A stretch of 64,000 bases of DNA from Caulobacter vibrioides. Its GTDB lineage: Bacteria; Pseudomonadota; Alphaproteobacteria; Caulobacterales; Caulobacteraceae. Positions 36,809-46,177 of this stretch are shown one piece after another. The stretch covers positions 4,024,001-4,088,000 of the forward strand of contig NZ_CP023315.3 of assembly GCF_002310375.3 (NCBI RefSeq), read 5' to 3'. The position numbers were made by a program, and so were the translations under genes. Each line of letters begins with the position of its first letter. Within the stretch, counting starts at the first letter, position 1. The notes below the pieces were generated by a model that ran no database searches, had not been told where the DNA came from, and saw only the letters and a list, made by a program, of their open reading frames with translations.

Positions 36809-37267
36809 ATGTCCCTTAATCCCATCCACGCCGCGCGCGTGCGGATCGCCGAGACCTGGACCCCCGCGCAGCTGGATCAGCTGGACGCCCTGGTGGCCGT
36901 TTGCGCACTGGTCGCCCGCGCCGATGGCTGGGTCACCCCTGACGAGCGCGAGCGCATGTTGGAACGCATGCGCGGTTTGGCGGCGCTGGCGGTGTTCGGC
37001 GTCGACGACGCTCTGGAGGCGTTCGAGGCCCTGGAGCGACGCTTCGAGCAGGATCAGGAAGCCGCCCAGTTCGAGGCCGAGATGGCCATCCGACGCCTGC
37101 GCGGCCGCCATGACGCGGCTCGGGCGGTGGTCAACGCCGCCTGCGTGGTCGCCGCGTCGGACGGCGGCTTCGACGCCGAGGAGCGGGATGTTCTGCTGCG
37201 GGTCTGCGGCCTGCTGTCGCTGAGCCCCGCCCAGTTTGATCTTGTCGCCGAGCGAGGCCGGCGATGA
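36809..37267 (+). CDS. TerB-domain protein
   Basis: 152 residues. Tellurite-resistance TerB-like helical fold: ALVAVCALVARADGWVTPDERERMLERM in the N-terminal half and NAACVVAASDGGFDAEERDVLLRVCGLLSLSP in the second, each with the Asp/Glu metal-binding pair (ADGWVTPDE, SDGGFDAEE). TerB is thought to bind metals at membranes. AGAGGAG is well placed before ATG 36809. The stop overlaps the next small gene as ATGA. Other ter genes (TerD/TerZ) are absent from the window; terC follows. Confidence 0.85.
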   Translation: MSLNPIHAARVRIAETWTPAQLDQLDALVAVCALVARADGWVTPDERERMLERMRGLAALAVFGVDDALEAFEALERRFEQDQEAAQFEAEMAIRRLRGRHDAARAVVNAACVVAASDGGFDAEERDVLLRVCGLLSLSPAQFDLVAERGRR

Positions 37268-37446
37268 GGGTCGGAACGTCAACCCCCTCGACCTGGGTCG
37301 CCCTGAAGATGGCGCAACAGACCCTTGTCCAGGCCGCGTCGCACGCCAGCCAGCCCACCGCCAAGCCGGTGACCGCGCCTGACCGTATCGAACGCGGACC
37401 CGCGCCGCGCCCGCTGATGGCGGGCCGGCTGGATATTCGGGCCTAA
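37264..37446 (+). CDS. 60-residue protein coupled to the TerB gene
   Basis: Start ATG overlaps the TerB gene stop by four bases, supporting translation. The sequence is Ala/Thr/Pro/Gln-rich with the end RPLMAGRLDIRA, similar in pattern to the end of the 91-residue protein at 33304. Residues 10-25 (TWVALKMAQQTLVQAASH) could form an amphipathic helix. The protein is otherwise disordered-looking. No family is recognised. A terminator follows 20 bases later. Confidence 0.6.
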   Translation: MRVGTSTPSTWVALKMAQQTLVQAASHASQPTAKPVTAPDRIERGPAPRPLMAGRLDIRA

Positions 37447-37467
37447 CCGTCCGTCCGACCCTGAACA

Positions 37468-37499
37468 GCGCGCCGCCAGCCCGGCGGCGCGCTCCCTTT
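37468..37499 (+). terminator. Intrinsic terminator after the TerB pair
   Basis: 10-base stem GCGCGCCGCC / GGCGGCGCGC (37468-37492) with AGCCC loop, followed by TCCCTTTC. It separates the TerB pair from terC. Confidence 0.75.
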
Positions 37500-37594
37500 C
37501 ATGCGGCAAAGGCCAGCGCGGCGGCGATTCCATCGCCGGCGACCGGCGGTGTGCGCGCCGCCCCCTGGCCCGCCGCTCACGATTGAACGAGATC

Positions 37595-38584
37595 ATGGAT
37601 TTTCTGACCCTGCCGATCATCGGCAAACCGCTGTGGATGTGGGCGGGCTTTATTCTCGGCGTGCTGACGCTGCTGGCGTTCGACCTAGGCGTCGTGCCCG
37701 GCCGCAAGCGCGCCCCGCGCGAGATCGGCGTGCGCGACAGCCTGATGATGTCGCTGCTGTACATCAGCCTGGGCCTTGGCTTTGGCGGTCTGGTCTGGAT
37801 GCAGCTAGGCGCGACGGCGGGCGTCGAGTACCTGACCGGCTTCGTGATCGAGAAGAGTCTGGCGATCGACAACGTCTTCGTCATCGCGCTGATCTTCGGC
37901 TTCTTCGCCATCCCTCCGGCCCTGCAGCACCGGGTGCTGTTCTGGGGCGTGATCGGCGTCATCATCCTGCGGGCCATCATGATCGGCGTCGGCGCGGCCC
38001 TGGTCAGTCAGTTCGGCTGGGTGCTGTACATCTTCGCCGCCTTCCTGATCATCACGGGCGTCAAGATGCTGTTCGCCGGGGACAAGCCCGTCGACCTGAA
38101 CAACAACGCCGCGCTGAAGTGGTTGCGACGCGTATTGCCGGTCAGCGACAAGCTGGAAGGCGAGCGCTTCTTCGTGCGGGGCGTGGACAAGCGTACGGGC
38201 AAGGTGGCGCTTCTCGCCACGCCGCTGTTCCTGGCCCTGGTGCTGGTGGAGCTGGCCGACCTGGTGTTCGCCGTCGACTCGGTGCCGGCCATCTTCGCCA
38301 TCACCACCGACCCCTACATCGTCTACACCTCGAACATCATGGCGATCCTGGGCCTGCGGGCGCTGTACTTCGCGCTGGCCGCCGTGCTGCACCGCTTCGC
38401 CTATCTGAAGCAGGCGCTGGCCGTGCTGCTGGTGTTCATCGGCGGCAAGATCTTCATCGCCGACGCCCTGGGCTGGGAGAAGTTCCCCGCCGGCCTGTCG
38501 TTGTCGATCACCTTCGCCATCCTGGCGTCGGGCGTGGTCTGGTCGCTGTGGAAGACGCGGAACTCGGCGTCGTCTGCGGCCTAA
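37595..38584 (+). CDS. TerC-family membrane protein
   Basis: 329 residues, eight or nine helices. Signature FVIEKSLAIDNVFVIALIFGFFAIP and LVLVELADLVFAVDSVPAIFAITTDPYIVYTSNIMAILGLRALYF carry the conserved Asp/Glu pairs of the TerC/LysE-like fold. TerC members have been linked to Mn2+ export or metalation of exported proteins and to tellurite resistance. ATG 37595 was chosen; TTG 37583 is an in-frame alternative giving four extra residues. Ends overlap mtaB by three bases (convergent). Confidence 0.92.
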   Translation: MDFLTLPIIGKPLWMWAGFILGVLTLLAFDLGVVPGRKRAPREIGVRDSLMMSLLYISLGLGFGGLVWMQLGATAGVEYLTGFVIEKSLAIDNVFVIALIFGFFAIPPALQHRVLFWGVIGVIILRAIMIGVGAALVSQFGWVLYIFAAFLIITGVKMLFAGDKPVDLNNNAALKWLRRVLPVSDKLEGERFFVRGVDKRTGKVALLATPLFLALVLVELADLVFAVDSVPAIFAITTDPYIVYTSNIMAILGLRALYFALAAVLHRFAYLKQALAVLLVFIGGKIFIADALGWEKFPAGLSLSITFAILASGVVWSLWKTRNSASSAA

Positions 38585-39909
38585 ACAGGCTCGGCGAGGG
38601 CGCGGGCGCCGTCGTGGCCGACGATCCGGAACGCCTGGATGGCGCCGGGCGTCGCGGCGCCCTCGAAGGCGATCTCGGTGAAGTCCTCGGCGCGCGCCAC
38701 GCCCGGGCGCTCGACGAGACCGGCCAGCGTGCGGCCGACCTGGGCCTGCAGGTGACGTTCCAGGCCGCGCTGCCCGGCTTCCCGCAGGCGACGGGCGCGA
38801 TCCTTGATCACCGGCCCCTTCACCGGCGGCATCCGCGCGGCTGGCGTACCGGGGCGGGCGCTGTAGGGGAAGACGTGCAGGAAGGCCAGGCCCGCCTCCT
38901 CGACCAGCTTGAGGGTGTTCTCGAAAGCCTCGTCGGTCTCGGTGGGGAAGCCGGCGATCAGATCCGCGCCAAAGGCGGTGTCGGGACGCACACGGCGGAC
39001 CTCCGAAACGAGTTTCAGCGCGTCCTCGCGGCTGTGGCGGCGCTTCATGCGCTTGAGGATAAGGTTGTCGCCCGCCTGCAAGGACAGGTGCAGGTAAGGC
39101 ATCAGCCGCGGCTCGGTCTCGAGCAGCTTGAAGAGATCCGGATCAATCTCGGCGGCGTCGATCGACGACAGACGCAGGCGCGGCAGGTCCGGAACCATGC
39201 GCAGGATGCGGCCGACCAGCTGGCCCAGCGTCGGCTGGCCCGGCAGGTCCGCGCCCCAGGAGGTGACGTCAACGCCCGTGAGGACGACCTCGCGATAGCC
39301 CTCGGCGGCCAGCTTGCGGACCTGCTCGACGACCTCGCCGGCCGGGGCCGAGCGCGAGTTTCCGCGACCATAGGGGATGATGCAGAAGGTGCAGCGGTGA
39401 TCGCAGCCGTTCTGCACCTCGACATAGGCGCGGGCCCGGTCCTTGAGGCCATCGATCAGGTGACCGGCGGTCTCCTTGATCGACATGATGTCGTTGACCC
39501 GCACGCGGGTTGAGGTGTCGGTCAGGGCGCCGGGGGCGGCCTTCTCGGCGTTGCCGAGCACGAGATCGACCTCGGGCATCGCGGCGAAGGCGGCCGGATC
39601 CACCTGGGCGGCGCAGCCGGTGACGATGATCCGGGCGCCCGGCCGCTCGCGCCGCGCCTTGCGGATCGCCTGGCGGGCCTGGCGCACGGCCTCGCCCGTC
39701 ACTGCGCAGGTATTGAACACCACCGCGTCGGAAAGACCGTCCGCCGAAGCGCGGGCCCGCATGGCCTCGCTCTCATAAGCGTTCAGCCGGCAGCCGAAGG
39801 TGACGACATCGACGCCGTCCGGCCCCGACAGAGTGGTCGCCGGCCCACCCTCCTCGCCCGCGGCAGGCTGGGGCTTCGGGGTCGCCTTGATGACGGTGTA
39901 GGTGGTCAC
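38581..39909 (-). CDS. mtaB: tRNA t6A37 methylthiotransferase MtaB
   Basis: 442 residues from a GTG (39909) that overlaps the SDR stop by four bases. Adds a methylthio group to t6A at position 37 of ANN-decoding tRNAs. N-terminal UPF0004 domain Cys residues are in VVTFGCRLNAYES, FNTCAVTGEA and VTGCAAQ; the radical-SAM site is NGCDHRCTFCIIPYGRG. The TRAM end is short. Same strand and order as dapF-SDR-mtaB. Confidence 0.95.
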   Translation of the reverse strand: MTTYTVIKATPKPQPAAGEEGGPATTLSGPDGVDVVTFGCRLNAYESEAMRARASADGLSDAVVFNTCAVTGEAVRQARQAIRKARRERPGARIIVTGCAAQVDPAAFAAMPEVDLVLGNAEKAAPGALTDTSTRVRVNDIMSIKETAGHLIDGLKDRARAYVEVQNGCDHRCTFCIIPYGRGNSRSAPAGEVVEQVRKLAAEGYREVVLTGVDVTSWGADLPGQPTLGQLVGRILRMVPDLPRLRLSSIDAAEIDPDLFKLLETEPRLMPYLHLSLQAGDNLILKRMKRRHSREDALKLVSEVRRVRPDTAFGADLIAGFPTETDEAFENTLKLVEEAGLAFLHVFPYSARPGTPAARMPPVKGPVIKDRARRLREAGQRGLERHLQAQVGRTLAGLVERPGVARAEDFTEIAFEGAATPGAIQAFRIVGHDGARALAEPV

Positions 39910-40745
39910 GGCTTGTCGACGCCCGACGAGGCGAAACTGGCGAAGGCGTCCTTCCAGTCGGGGTGCCAGCGCGACAAGGCCGGGCGGTTCTCGATGATGT
40001 CGCCCATGGCCCAGGCCATGCGCCGCTCGTCGACCGCGCGGGTGACGTCGTTGTCCGGGCACAGGATGTAGAAGTCGCCGGCCTCGATGCGGGCCAGCAT
40101 GAAGTGGACCACTTGCTCGGGCGTCCAGGCCGCGTCGGGCTTGTCGCCCGGACCGCGCCTGGTCATGCCGGTGAAGGTGTAGCCGGGGATCAGCAGGTGG
40201 GCGGTGACCTGGCAGTCCTCGGTCTGGCGCAGCGTGTGGGCCAGGCCCTCGGTCAGGGCCTTCACCGCAGCCTTGGAGACATTATAGGCCGTGTCGCCAG
40301 GCGGCTGGGTGATGCCCTGCTTGGAGCCGGTGTTGATGATCAGGCCGGGACGACCCGACAGGGCCATCTCTTCACCGAACACCTGCACGCCGTTGATCAC
40401 GCCCCACAGATTGACGTCGAGAATGCGCGACCAGGCGTCGTCGCCGGCAAAGGCGTCGCCGCCGCCGCCGACCCCGGCATTGTTCATCAGCACGTCGACC
40501 GCGCCGAACTTTTCGATCGCGACGGCCTTCAGGGCCTCGACCGCCGCACGATCGGCGACATCGGTGGGCACGGCGATCGCGCCGATGGCCTCGGCTTCCT
40601 GTTTCAGCTTGCGGCCGGTGACGTCGGCCATGACCACGTTGAGGCCCAGCTCGCGGAAGATCTTGGCGGCGGCCAGGCCGATGCCGTCGGCGGCGCCGGT
40701 GATGACGGCCGTCTTGCCGGCGGCAAGGGCAGGATGAAGGCTCAT
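39906..40745 (-). CDS. SDR-family oxidoreductase
   Basis: 279 residues. Rossmann TGAADGIG motif after the start, NNAG strand (VLMNNAGVGG), INTGSKQG for the catalytic Ser region and YNVSK for the Tyr/Lys pair. Substrate unknown; NAD(P)-dependent. Both ends overlap its neighbours by four bases (dapF upstream, mtaB downstream), so the three form a coupled operon. It is inserted between genes that are often adjacent in other alphaproteobacteria. Confidence 0.9.
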   Translation of the reverse strand: MSLHPALAAGKTAVITGAADGIGLAAAKIFRELGLNVVMADVTGRKLKQEAEAIGAIAVPTDVADRAAVEALKAVAIEKFGAVDVLMNNAGVGGGGDAFAGDDAWSRILDVNLWGVINGVQVFGEEMALSGRPGLIINTGSKQGITQPPGDTAYNVSKAAVKALTEGLAHTLRQTEDCQVTAHLLIPGYTFTGMTRRGPGDKPDAAWTPEQVVHFMLARIEAGDFYILCPDNDVTRAVDERRMAWAMGDIIENRPALSRWHPDWKDAFASFASSGVDKP

Positions 40746-41608
40746 GCGGCGACCAGCTCCGGCAGCTTGCCGGCGTATTCCATGGTGATCGGGCCCGTCA
40801 TGATCACGTGGCCGTCGCTCTCGCGCCATTCGATGGTCAGGGAGCCCGTGTCAAACTCGACCCGCGCCTTGCGATCGGTCAGGCCGCGACGCACGGCGGC
40901 GACCTGGGCCGCGCAGGCGCCGGTGCCGCAGGCCTGGGTGAGGCCCGCGCCACGCTCCCAGACCTTCAGCCGGATATGGTCGCGGCTGGCGATGTGCGCG
41001 AAGCCGACATTGACGCCTTGCGGGAACAGCGGATGGTGCTCGACGAGGCTGCCCGTGCCGCGCGCGAAGTCATCGGTGACCGGCGCGTCGACGAAGAACA
41101 CAACATGCGGATTGCCCATCGAGACGCAGACGGGCGTGTGGACCAGCGGCGCGTCGATCGGTCCGACCTGCAGCTCCACGCGCTCGGTGTTCATCTCTTC
41201 GGAGAGGGGGATCTGGGTCCAGTCGAGACCGGGCGGGCCCATGTCGACGGTCACCAGCTTGTCGCCGGCCGCAACACCCGACATACGGCCCGCGACGGTG
41301 TCGAAGGCCACGGCGTCCTTTCCGGCCGACTGCATCAGGAGCCACGCGACGCAGCGCGTGCCGTTGCCGCACGCGCCGGCTACTTCCCCGTCCGCATTCC
41401 AGAACCGCACATAGGCCGAGGCGCCCGGCGCCTTGGGCGGATCGATGGCGATCACCTGGTCGCAGCCGATCCCGCCTTTGCCATCGACACCGGGCCGCTT
41501 GGCGATCGCACGGATCTGCTCAGGGGTCGGATCGAAGGCTTCGGTGAGGGTCTGGATGACGACGAAGTCGTTGCCCAGGCCGTTCATCTTCAGGAAGGTG
41601 CGGCTCAT
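40742..41608 (-). CDS. dapF: Diaminopimelate epimerase
   Basis: 288 residues. Interconverts LL- and meso-diaminopimelate for lysine and peptidoglycan synthesis. The two catalytic Cys are in ACGNGTRC and QACGTGACAA. Opens MNGLGNDFVVI and has HIRLKVWERG, all typical. First gene of the dapF-SDR-mtaB operon. Divergent from the first prolyl-oligopeptidase gene. Confidence 0.96.
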   Translation of the reverse strand: MSRTFLKMNGLGNDFVVIQTLTEAFDPTPEQIRAIAKRPGVDGKGGIGCDQVIAIDPPKAPGASAYVRFWNADGEVAGACGNGTRCVAWLLMQSAGKDAVAFDTVAGRMSGVAAGDKLVTVDMGPPGLDWTQIPLSEEMNTERVELQVGPIDAPLVHTPVCVSMGNPHVVFFVDAPVTDDFARGTGSLVEHHPLFPQGVNVGFAHIASRDHIRLKVWERGAGLTQACGTGACAAQVAAVRRGLTDRKARVEFDTGSLTIEWRESDGHVIMTGPITMEYAGKLPELVAA

Positions 41609-41754
41609 GACGGGGCTATATAGTGGAAAAGCCGCGCCAAGTCAGGGGACGCGGCGACGCGGGGCATGATCGCCCGCGCCAAGGCCGTTTCTCGGTTCAG
41701 GACGTTCGAAAAGTGGGCTGGCGCGCGACGGAATGTTCGATACCGTCCCCAGCC

Positions 41755-43884
41755 ATGATGACGCTCCGCCACGGCTCGGCCGCCGCTCTCGCCCTTGTCC
41801 TCCTGGCCTCCGGCTCCGCGTGGGCCCAGGACAAGGATCCCCATCTGGCCCTCGAGGCTGTCGAAAGCCCTGCAGCCCTCGCCTGGGTGAAGGCGCAGAA
41901 CGACAAGACCCTGCCGCTTCTGTCCAGCGATCCGCGCTTTGCGGGTCTGCAGGCGCAGGCCCTGAAGATCCTGGCCGCCAAGGACCGGATCGCCATGCCG
42001 AACTTCGTCGGCAAGACGGTGTTCAACTTCTGGCAGGACGCCACCCATGTGCGCGGCGTCTGGCGGCGCACGAGCCTTGAGTCCTACAAGTCGGCCGATC
42101 CCCAGTGGGAGACCGTGATCGACCTGGACGCGCTCTCGGCCGCCGAGGGCAAGAACTGGATCTGGAAGGGCGCCGACTGCCGCCCCAAGACCCACGACCG
42201 GTGCCTGGTGAACCTGTCGAACGGCGGCAAGGACGCCGTCACGGTCCGCGAGTTCGACCTCACCACCAAGACCTTCGTCGATCCGGCGGCGGGCGGTTTC
42301 GTGCTGCCCGAGAGCAAGCAGTCGATCGAGTGGCTGGATCCCGACACCCTGATCCTGACCCGCGACTGGGGCCCGGGCACGACCACCGACAGCGGCTATG
42401 GCATGGTGGTCAAGACGCTCAAGCGCGGTCAGGCGCTGAGCGAGGCGGTCGAGATCTATCGCGGCCAGAAGGGCGACGTGTCGGTGCGCCCGAACGTGAT
42501 CCGCGACGCCAAGGGCGGCCGCGTGGTGCTGATCGAACAGGCGACCGACTTCTTCAACAGTCTGTACTTCGAGTGGACGCCCAAGGGTCTTGCGCCGCTG
42601 CCGCTGCCCAAGAAGGGCGGCATTGTCGGCATGCTGGACGGCTCGCTGGTCGTGAAGACCGAGGAGCCCTGGACCTTCGCAGGCGTCGCCATCCCCGCCG
42701 GCAGCCTCGCCCTGGTTTCGCCCGAGCGCCTGCGCCCCGGCAGCGAGATCGTGGTGTCGAACGGCTGTAACCCCTGCGCGATCCTGTCGCCGGGGCCGCG
42801 CCAGTCGATCGCCCAGGCCACGGTCACCGACAACCGCGTGGTCGCCGTCGTCTACGACAATGTGCGCGGCTCGCTGGTTAGCCTGCAGAACAACGGCGAG
42901 CGCGGAGTGGTCCAGACCAACCTGCCCGTCATCGACAACGCCGCCGTCACGCTCGGCTCGCATTCCGACGAGGGCGATCTGGTTTTCTACACCGACGAGG
43001 GCTTTGCGACCCCGACCCAGCTGAAACTGGCCGACGCCAAGGGGACCACCGCCCAGACGATCAAGGCTCTGCCGGCCCAGTTCGACGCCTCCAAGCTCGA
43101 AGTCGAGCAGAAGGTCGCCACCTCCAAGGACGGGACCAAGATTCCCTACTTCCTGATCCACCCCAAGGGTCACAAGCACGACGGCAAGAACCCGCTGCTG
43201 CTGCACGCCTATGGCGGCTTCAACCTGTCCAAGCTGCCGGTCTACGATCCGCTGATCGGCAAACTCTGGCTGGAGCGCGGCGGCAGCTACGCCGTGGCCA
43301 ACATCCGGGGCGGCGGCGAGTTTGGCCCAGGCTGGCACCAGGCGGCGCTGAAGGCCAATCGCCAGCGCGCCTATGACGACTATTTCGCCGTGGCCGAGGA
43401 CCTGATCGCCAAGAAGATCACCTCGCCCCGCCACCTGGGCGCCTATGGCCGCTCGAACGGCGGCCTGCTGATGGGCGTGGCCATGACCCAGCGGCCCGAC
43501 CTGTGGAACGCCGTGATCGTGGAAAGCCCGCTGCTGGACATGATCCGCTACACCCAGCTGCCGGCGGGCGCCTCGTGGATCGGCGAGTATGGCGACCCGG
43601 CCATCCCGGCCGAACGCGCCTGGATCGAGGCCTACAGCCCGTATCAGAAGCTGAAGGCGGGCGTGAAATACCCGCTGGCCTACATCACCACCTCGACCAA
43701 GGACGACCGGGTCCATCCGGGTCACGCGCGCAAGTTCGCCGCGCGCCTGGACGACCTGAAGGTCGACAACCTCTATTTCGAGAACACCGACGGCGGCCAC
43801 GCCAACGGGGCCGACCCCAAGGCCAACGCCCGCCGCTGGGCTCTGCACTACACCTACCTGTCGCGCCAGTTGATGGATCACTAA
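41755..43884 (+). CDS. Exported S9 prolyl oligopeptidase-family protein, copy 1
   Basis: 709 residues. A signal peptide (HGSAAALALVLLASGSAWAQ) precedes the beta-propeller. The catalytic domain begins around residue 460 (LLLHAYGGFNLS). Nucleophile motif AYGRSNGGLLMG, with Ser as expected; the Asp is in STKDDRVHPGHARK and the His in DGGHANG. The family cleaves short proline-containing peptides, and export implies periplasmic peptide use. The ATG at 41755 is followed by a second ATG. A second copy starts immediately after the stop. Confidence 0.92.
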   Translation: MMTLRHGSAAALALVLLASGSAWAQDKDPHLALEAVESPAALAWVKAQNDKTLPLLSSDPRFAGLQAQALKILAAKDRIAMPNFVGKTVFNFWQDATHVRGVWRRTSLESYKSADPQWETVIDLDALSAAEGKNWIWKGADCRPKTHDRCLVNLSNGGKDAVTVREFDLTTKTFVDPAAGGFVLPESKQSIEWLDPDTLILTRDWGPGTTTDSGYGMVVKTLKRGQALSEAVEIYRGQKGDVSVRPNVIRDAKGGRVVLIEQATDFFNSLYFEWTPKGLAPLPLPKKGGIVGMLDGSLVVKTEEPWTFAGVAIPAGSLALVSPERLRPGSEIVVSNGCNPCAILSPGPRQSIAQATVTDNRVVAVVYDNVRGSLVSLQNNGERGVVQTNLPVIDNAAVTLGSHSDEGDLVFYTDEGFATPTQLKLADAKGTTAQTIKALPAQFDASKLEVEQKVATSKDGTKIPYFLIHPKGHKHDGKNPLLLHAYGGFNLSKLPVYDPLIGKLWLERGGSYAVANIRGGGEFGPGWHQAALKANRQRAYDDYFAVAEDLIAKKITSPRHLGAYGRSNGGLLMGVAMTQRPDLWNAVIVESPLLDMIRYTQLPAGASWIGEYGDPAIPAERAWIEAYSPYQKLKAGVKYPLAYITTSTKDDRVHPGHARKFAARLDDLKVDNLYFENTDGGHANGADPKANARRWALHYTYLSRQLMDH

Positions 43885-46041
43885 ATGCGTAAGTCGCTGC
43901 TTGCCCTCCTCGCCTCCACGAGTCTGATGACCCTGACCCCCGCGATCGCCGCCGACACCGCCAAACCCGCCGGCAAGCCCGCCGCCGAGGCCCGCACGCC
44001 TCTGTCGGAGCTGGGCAAGGACGACCCCTATCTGTGGATGGAGGAGATCGAGGGGACGCGCGCGATGGACTGGGCCAAGGCCCAGAACGCCCGCTCGCTG
44101 CCCGTGCTGCAGGGCGACGCGCGCTACGCCGACCTGGAATCCAAGGCCCTGGCCATCCTGAACGCCAAGGACCGGGTGCCCGGCGTGTCGTTCGCCGGCG
44201 ACGGTTCCCTGCGCAACTTCTGGCAGGACAAGGACCATGTCCGGGGGATCTGGCGCAGGACGACGCTGGACAGCTACCGCACCGCCGAGCCCGCCTGGGA
44301 AACGATCCTCGACATCGACGCCCTGACCAAGGCCGAGAACGCCAACTGGGTGTTCAAGGGCGCCAGCTGCCTGCCGCCGGACGACACCCGCTGCCTCATC
44401 ACCCTGTCGAACGGCGGCAAGGACGCGGTGACGGTTCGCGAGTTCGACACCACCATCAAGGCCTTTGTCCCGGGTGGGTTCGAGCTGCCGGAGGGCAAGC
44501 AGAACTACACCTGGCTGGACAAGGACACCCTGCTGGTCGGTCGCGAGTGGACGCCGGGCGAGCTGACCAAGTCGGGCTACGCCTATGTCCTGAAGGCCCT
44601 GAAGCGCGGGCAGCCCCTGGATCAAGCCAAGGAAGTCTTCCGCGGCGTCGAGACCGACGTTTCGGTCAGCCCGTTCGTGCTGCGTGACGCCGACGGCAAG
44701 GCGGTCGCGGTCATGGCCACGCGGGGCGTCACCTTCTTCGAGAGCGAGACCTATCTGATCGAGGGCGACAAGCCCGTGAAGCTCGACCTGCCGCTGAAGA
44801 GCTCGATCCAGGGCTATGTCGACGGCCAGATGGTCGTCCTGATGGAGCAGGACTGGCCGGCGAAGGGCTTCAAGACCGGCGACCTGATCAGCTTCGATCT
44901 GGCCAAGCTGAAGGCCGCGCCGGACAAGGCGGTCGCCACGCTCGTCCTGCGTCCCACGGCCCGCCAGTCGGTGGAACAGGTCCAGACCACCCGCACCAAG
45001 CTGGTCGTCGGCATGCTCGACAACGTCAAGGGCGCGGCCAAGGTGTTCACCCACGGTCCCAAGGGCTGGACCGCCCAGGCCCTGGACCTGCCGGCCAACA
45101 GCGCGATCGGCCTGGGCTCGTCCGACGACAAGGGCGAGCGCCTGTTCGTCACCGTCACCGGCTATCTGACGCCGACCACCTTCTGGCTGGCCGACGCCGG
45201 CTCGCTGAAGCTGGAGCAGATCAAGGCGTCGCCGGCCCGCTTCGACGCCTCGACCCACGTAGTCGAGCAGTTCGAGGCGACCAGCACCGACGGAACCAAG
45301 GTTCCCTATTTCGTCGTGCGGCCCAAGGACGTGAAGTATGACGGCGCCGCGCCGACCCTGCTCTACGCCTATGGCGGCTTCCAGGTGCCCCTGACGCCCG
45401 GCTATTCGGGAACGATGGGCAAGCTGTGGCTGGAGCGCGGCGGCGTCTATGTGGTGGCCAATATCCGGGGCGGCGGCGAGTTCGGTCCGGCCTGGCACTC
45501 GGCCGGTCTCAAGGAGAACCGCCAGAAGGTCTATGACGACTTCTTCGCCGTCTCGCAGGACCTGATCACGCGCAAGATCACCTCGCCGCGTCGCCTGGGC
45601 ATCATGGGCGGTTCGAACGGTGGTCTTCTGATGGGCGTCGCCCTGACCCAGCGGCCCGAGCTGTACAACGCCATCGTCGTGCAGGTGCCGCTGTTCGACA
45701 TGATCCGCTACAGCCAGATCGGCGCGGGCGCCTCGTGGGTGGGCGAGTACGGCGACCCGGCCATTCCGTCGGAGCGGGCCGTGATCGCCAAGTACGACCC
45801 CTATTCCAACCTCAAGGCTGGCCAGAAGTACCCCGAGGTGTTCATCGAGACCTCGACCAAGGACGATCGGGTGCACCCGGCCCACGCCCGCAAGGCCGCC
45901 GCGCGCCTGATGGAGCTGGGCTATCCGGTGCTCTACTACGAGAACGTCGATGGCGGTCACGCGGCCAGCGCCAACCTCGCCGAGACGGCGCGCCGCCAGG
46001 CGCTCGAATATGTCTATCTGACGCGCAAGCTGATGGACTGA
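43885..46041 (+). CDS. Exported S9 prolyl oligopeptidase-family protein, copy 2
   Basis: 718 residues, clearly homologous to the preceding gene throughout (for example GKDAVTVREFD, ERGGVYVVANIRGGGEFGP, STKDDRVHPAHARK). Signal peptide residues 1-22 (MTLTPAIAAD). Catalytic Ser in MGGSNGGLLMGV, the more usual GGSNGG form, Asp in the DDRVHPAHA loop, His in DGGHAAS. ATG begins at the base after the upstream stop, so translation is coupled. Tandem duplication with substantial divergence; the catalytic triad is intact in both. Confidence 0.93.
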   Translation: MRKSLLALLASTSLMTLTPAIAADTAKPAGKPAAEARTPLSELGKDDPYLWMEEIEGTRAMDWAKAQNARSLPVLQGDARYADLESKALAILNAKDRVPGVSFAGDGSLRNFWQDKDHVRGIWRRTTLDSYRTAEPAWETILDIDALTKAENANWVFKGASCLPPDDTRCLITLSNGGKDAVTVREFDTTIKAFVPGGFELPEGKQNYTWLDKDTLLVGREWTPGELTKSGYAYVLKALKRGQPLDQAKEVFRGVETDVSVSPFVLRDADGKAVAVMATRGVTFFESETYLIEGDKPVKLDLPLKSSIQGYVDGQMVVLMEQDWPAKGFKTGDLISFDLAKLKAAPDKAVATLVLRPTARQSVEQVQTTRTKLVVGMLDNVKGAAKVFTHGPKGWTAQALDLPANSAIGLGSSDDKGERLFVTVTGYLTPTTFWLADAGSLKLEQIKASPARFDASTHVVEQFEATSTDGTKVPYFVVRPKDVKYDGAAPTLLYAYGGFQVPLTPGYSGTMGKLWLERGGVYVVANIRGGGEFGPAWHSAGLKENRQKVYDDFFAVSQDLITRKITSPRRLGIMGGSNGGLLMGVALTQRPELYNAIVVQVPLFDMIRYSQIGAGASWVGEYGDPAIPSERAVIAKYDPYSNLKAGQKYPEVFIETSTKDDRVHPAHARKAAARLMELGYPVLYYENVDGGHAASANLAETARRQALEYVYLTRKLMD

Positions 46042-46049
46042 TCAGGCCA

Positions 46050-46088
46050 GCGCCGTTCCCCTCGCCCTTAAGGAGAGGCGAACGGCGC
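46050..46088 (+). terminator. Hairpin after the oligopeptidase pair
   Basis: GCGCCGTTC (46050-46058) pairs with GAACGGCGC (46080-46088), with a further CGCC/GGCG inner pairing. There is no T-run, so termination would be weak or factor-dependent. Confidence 0.45.
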
Positions 46089-46177
46089 AAAGCCTCGCGT
46101 ACCGGCGTCCCGTCAACCCTAAGGCAATCTCTCGGCGTCACAGTGCCCCCGACTCTTTCCGTCGGATTGGCCACCTT

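Noticed and set aside
41605..45960. A very long open frame (over 1,400 codons) on the minus strand
   Set aside because: It is antisense to the two S9 peptidase genes and is open only because of high GC and biased codons. The protein-like features and catalytic motifs are on the plus strand.
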